Part shown: positions 60,082 through 64,000 of the stretch, one piece after another
Position numbering within the stretch: the first letter of the stretch is position 1
How the letters are laid out: each line of letters starts with the position of its first letter
The notes under the pieces: generated by a model
Told to the model about the DNA's origin: nothing
The model's database searches: none
Seen by the model: the letters and a program-made list of their open reading frames with translations, nothing else
Made by a program: the position numbers and the translations under genes
Origin: Pholis gunnellus
Lineage: Eukaryota; Chordata; Actinopteri; Perciformes; Pholidae
Direction of reading: 5' to 3'
DNA length: 64,000 bases
Assembly (NCBI GenBank): GCA_910591455.2
Contig: OU342821.1
Span: 7,006,280-7,070,279 of the forward strand

Positions 60082-63000
60082 CATGAGCTCTCATCTCCGG
60101 TGTCAGATCATCGCCTCAAAGAGAGGAAGCAGAAAGGTGAATATTTATTCCAAAGAGGGGAAATTCCTCTTTCTGAAGACAAACACAGGATGACACAACG
60201 CCGGAGAGAATTTCACAATTAAAGACCCTCTCAAAGATTCATTAGCGGTTATTAAGATGCACTAGTTTTCCCGTTTTAATCATCTGCGTCGTGATCTTCC
60301 ATCTTGTGTCCTCGGCGTCACATTGGAGAACGACGAAATGCACCCTGACAAGCGAGCGTTTTTATGATTAAAGCGTCAATTCATCACCAGGAAACATTAA
60401 ATAGGCATGAATTAGTGTTAATGACGCTGCCATAGGGACTTCCTGACGACAGTATATACAGAAACATATGGTAAAATATAAACAGGAGCCCTCACGCAAT
60501 ATACAAAGGCATGGCAAGACAAACTGCTCCATGCTGGGTAGACTATACATACACTGCTACATATAAATATTCAATATTCTGTAACAGCGTGCTTATTATA
60601 GCTTGTGTAAACATTACAGTTGACAGGGGCTGTGAGCTTAAACCACCGAAAAGTCAATTATCTCCGCTCCTTCGTCTACGTGTCTCCTCCCTCCCTCTGT
60701 TCTCTTCCGAACCGATGAAGCCAAGTGAGCACAGCTGGTTTGTGACCCTTCAGTGGGGTCTCCCCCCTAGAATCCCCCTCTCTCTGTCCATCAACTGTGT
60801 CCTCTTGAGAGTCCCGTCTCAGAGCGAGCACTTGGATTCTGAGGCGGACACTCGTGTGCAGGTGCCAGAATTTTACCAGTAAACAAGAGTATGCGATAGG
60901 ACTTTGATGGCATGGGAAACCGCATCGGTGCCAGTGGAAATCCAGAGATTCACTGCAGAGACAAAGACAATGACTATATTGATATCACTTTCTGTTTTTT
61001 ACAATAAAATGATCCACCATAATAAATAAGAGAGGAGACACAGATCTGACAGGTGAGAAAGGTCAGATAGGTAATTTGCATTCCCCTCATGTCCGTCTGA
61101 AACCCGCTTCACATCTGCTGCTAAGCTGAAAAGAGCAATGTTGTTCCTTCCAATTAAGACCCTCCGACACACGCATCACCACAGAGCGCCGCGTGTCCGT
61201 CTGCCTGGCTTCGGCTTTGTCCGCCCAGATGTCACCGTTTGTCTGTCTGTGCTGTTATTAAACAGAGTGAATAGATTTATATTACGGCCACATTTCACTC
61301 AAACAGGAATTATTCGTCCTAATACAGGCTGCATTATCATTGTATAGCCTTGCATATATATATATATATATTGTGCTTCTTTGTTCACTTTTCAGTTTCT
61401 AAAGGAACACTAGTCTACATAAAGTATTCTACAAATCTTGTTGGGCCCTAGTCGTAGTATTAAAAAAAAAGACACAAAACCATTTGCTGTTTTTTTTTTA
61501 ATTTAAAAGCATTCAATGTAATATGTAAAAAAAAATGTATTTTCTTAAAATGTTCAATTTCCCGTGCATTTCAACTGTAAACTGTCACGCACAGGACAAA
61601 TGACGCGCTCTACTCTAGCAAGCAAATTTAAAGAATCCATGTGAAAACTATTTCTTTCTGTTAAAAACAAATGTTGGCCGTAAATGACTTTCAATTTTCA
61701 AAATAACAATATCAGTTTTGGCCTCAAAGATCCAGGATATAGTATAAAACAGTTACTTTATGAACAGTTTCGGTTTGCAGGCGAGTATTTAGCATTTTCG
61801 AGCCGTGATTTAGCAGGTTTAGCCGAAGCGACTTTGTTTCCCCCCTCAAGACGTAGTATTTTGGAAATAAACTCTTTGAGTGTTCAGGCTGCAACAGCCA
61901 GCAGCCTCCATCCAGCCCTCGCCTCTTGTCACCTGACACCATCTGCATGCTAACAGGCCTGTGAGAGCCTCTTCAGGCCCAGGCCGGCACACACTGCAGA
62001 GCCCTGCTGCGCTGTCCGGTGACAAGCGTGGGGGGACGAGAGCCAGAAGGCACACAGGAATGCAGCAGACACTCTCTGTATGTGTGTTAGTGTGTGTGTG
62101 TGTGTTTCTCCCATTCCATGTACGAGTTAAGAATGGAAGAATTGCTCTCACTAGCTTGTTGGGAGCTATTCTTGTTGTTTTCTTAGTTTGTTTGCCTCTA
62201 GCTAACCAGCGTCTCTTCGAGAATGTCAACCAGCCTGCTGAAACAAAAGCCTTTCACTTCTTTTTTATCTCACACCAGTTGCCCCGTTGCCTATTCCTCC
62301 TTAAGCATCTAAATTCTTTATTGCGGAAGAATTTGAATACCGACCAAGTAGTCTCGTGTCACCCGAGTTCATGTCAGAAACACTAGACGTTTAGATAAGA
62401 ACTCTTTTGCAAGGAAAAATAATGAAAACAGAATCAAATGGACAGTTTTTGACTACTAGTTTCGTATATTAAGTTACATAAATGTGATTAAACCAGAGCC
62501 CAGGTTATACTCTCTCGCTTTGAACGGGCTGTGTGAACGGGGCTACTGTCCAAACCGATTAATTGATCCTGCTGTGCCTGATACGGCCTAGTTCTCCCCG
62601 CCATTGAGCTCCTGCTGCTGTAAATACTCACAAGAGCACCAAATGTGTATAAATCCGCTGATGAAAATAGTCAGAGTAATGTTTGCTAAATGCTACAGTG
62701 CCCAGCTGTTTTTAAGAAATTACTGAGTTCTTTTTTAAACTGAAAGTTTGTATTCATGAGCCGTCATTAAAGATTTGATTCTTCGGTAGGAACCGATGGG
62801 TTTTGGGCTAAATGTCACAGATGGTCGGGAAGCCAACACATAAACATTAACACTAACCCGTGGTTGAAGTCGTTTTACTACCCTTAGTAACTTGTAACAT
62901 GGTATGAAGCGTCATCAGCTATGCCATATTTATCTGCGGTTTAATATCTTGACGTTTGTTTTGTGACAGAATTATTATGTATTTTGTATGATATATTATA

Positions 63001-63299
63001 CGATACAACGTATCACACTTGTTGGGGATGAAATTGTAAAAGTCTTGGACTTATTTTGATTGTAGTCTTGCTGCAACAGACAACGACAGAAGCAGAAAAT
63101 CAATACTTATTGAAAAATCAGATAAGATAGACGGTATCCTGGACATGCCAACGGTTACGTTCCACCATGATTATATTACATTATTGATTAACAGGCCTAT
63201 GCAATTTAATGGACCCCTAATGATTTATCAGAAACAATGACACTAATCTAAAAGCTAAAAAAATGAGCTGTCCAGTTATTGTTTTGTTTTTTTACCTGT

Positions 63300-63304
<5 letters not shown>
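60079..63304. other. Intronic DNA, nothing recognised
   Basis: It contains an AT tract (61353-61371), A- and T-runs around 61460-61535, and a TG tract near 62087-62105. A 141-codon frame at 61961-62386 shows no family resemblance. Confidence 0.5.

Positions 63305-63330
<26 letters not shown>
63305..63330 (+). repeat. (TG)13 microsatellite
   Basis: 26 bp of TG, the last long simple tract before the window ends inside intron 1. Confidence 0.93.
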
Positions 63331-63331
<1 letters not shown>

Positions 63332-64000
63332 ACTGTCACTCCTGACCTGAGCTTAATCATTTGAGGGATTATGGGGATTTGAGTCTTTACCTGCAGTGAG
63401 AAAAGGCGACCCAATCAGTCAGTCTGCCTTTGACGGCTGCAGCCTCGGACCGTCTCATGCCGTAGGAAACCGAACTGGTCCGGGCATGTCACCCGCTCTG
63501 AACCAATCAAACGCACAAACACGCTGTCGGGCAGAGACACACAGTTTATCGAATGCGTCTCCTGCGACCTCATACCACCCCAACACACACACGCACACAC
63601 ACCTACTCAAACACAGAGCGGTCAGTAAACCCACCTGTGTGTATAGTGGTCAGGCCGGAGCAATTTACTTTACCTGACTGATGATCGCTCAGGCTGTCAG
63701 AGGAGCGGCGAGGCTTTGTGGTGGATTAGCCGCCTGCAGGCCAGGGCTCGGGTTACTCCTCAGGCCCGGCTAGCGCCTAATGACACAGGAAAGGTGCACA
63801 CTGTGACCTGTAGGTGTTAGACTGAGACCTCCTCTCAACTGTGATGACCTGGCTCTGCCACCGGACAGGTTGAATGTGAGAGATGACATCTTCGCTCTCA
63901 GCACAGAACTGCTTTTCCCACGCGAGTGACCTCAAACACCAGCAGCAACGCTGCAGTCGCTGTGAATGCAGGGATGGAAAAAAAAAACTCAGAATTGCTC
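63331..64000. other. Intronic DNA to window end, nothing recognised
   Basis: A short CA-rich word lies at 63582-63602. No exon is recognisable before the window ends. Confidence 0.5.

Larger units (their letters stand above)
24616..64000 (+). other. efna5: efna5 intron 1 (5' portion, open-ended)
   Basis: No sequence resembling ephrin-A exon 2 (core receptor-binding domain with the G-D-Y-H and N-D-Y-L-D type motifs) is present downstream in any forward frame I could inspect. The intron therefore extends past the window end. A very long first intron is known for vertebrate EFNA5. The interior is non-coding, with repeats and candidate regulatory patches itemised separately. Other genes nested inside cannot be strictly excluded but none is visible. 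Confidence 0.8.

Noticed and set aside
24616..64000. Ephrin exon 2
   Set aside because: No frame contains the G-D-Y-H / N-D-Y-L-D-type core followed by the cysteine pattern of the ephrin domain, so it is presumed to lie beyond the window.

Overview
This window is vertebrate nuclear DNA, almost certainly from a ray-finned (teleost) fish. It has very low coding density, abundant (CA/TG)n, (GA)n and poly-C/G microsatellites, decayed dispersed repeats of kinds I recall from teleost genomes, and one recognisable vertebrate exon. It contains no operons, bacterial-type genes, rRNA or CRISPR arrays.

The only protein-coding sequence I can support is the first coding exon of an ephrin-A5 gene (efna5, possibly one of the teleost a/b duplicates) on the + strand. 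It has an ATG at 24485 and runs to a phase-2 splice donor (AA|GTAAGT) at 24609/24610. It encodes the signal peptide and the start of the receptor-binding domain. The conserved core downstream of it (exon 2 of the family) is not in the window, so intron 1 fills the remaining ~39.4 kb and continues beyond base 64000.

Layout: 1-23150 is upstream flanking DNA with no credible gene. It holds a ~264-bp fold-back element (8571-8834), a fragment of an abundant fish repeat (11735-11880), a decayed non-autonomous DNA transposon (~14505-15215), a worn ~21-bp minisatellite (17128-17748) and one copy of a ~350-bp dispersed repeat (21015-21368). The stretch 23157-23631 is a wall of microsatellites ending in a 66-nt uninterrupted purine tract. 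The stretch ~23640-24484 is the likely promoter and 5' UTR, with three short upstream ORFs. From 24610 on is intron 1, with a (GT)33 tract 350 bp after the donor, GC-rich and CCAAT-box-rich patches that look regulatory (26235-26297, 34370-34800, 37681-37774), a second worn minisatellite (38390-38940), an inverted fish repeat (49228-49477), a cluster of very long microsatellites (50361-52514) and the second copy of the 350-bp repeat (55242-55560).

The many open frames over 60 codons are frames through low-complexity or non-coding DNA. None shows a recognisable domain, codon bias or splice context. I found no previously undescribed gene system. The most noteworthy items are the fold-back element, the repeat-walled promoter with its uORFs, and the intronic NF-Y-type CCAAT cluster.
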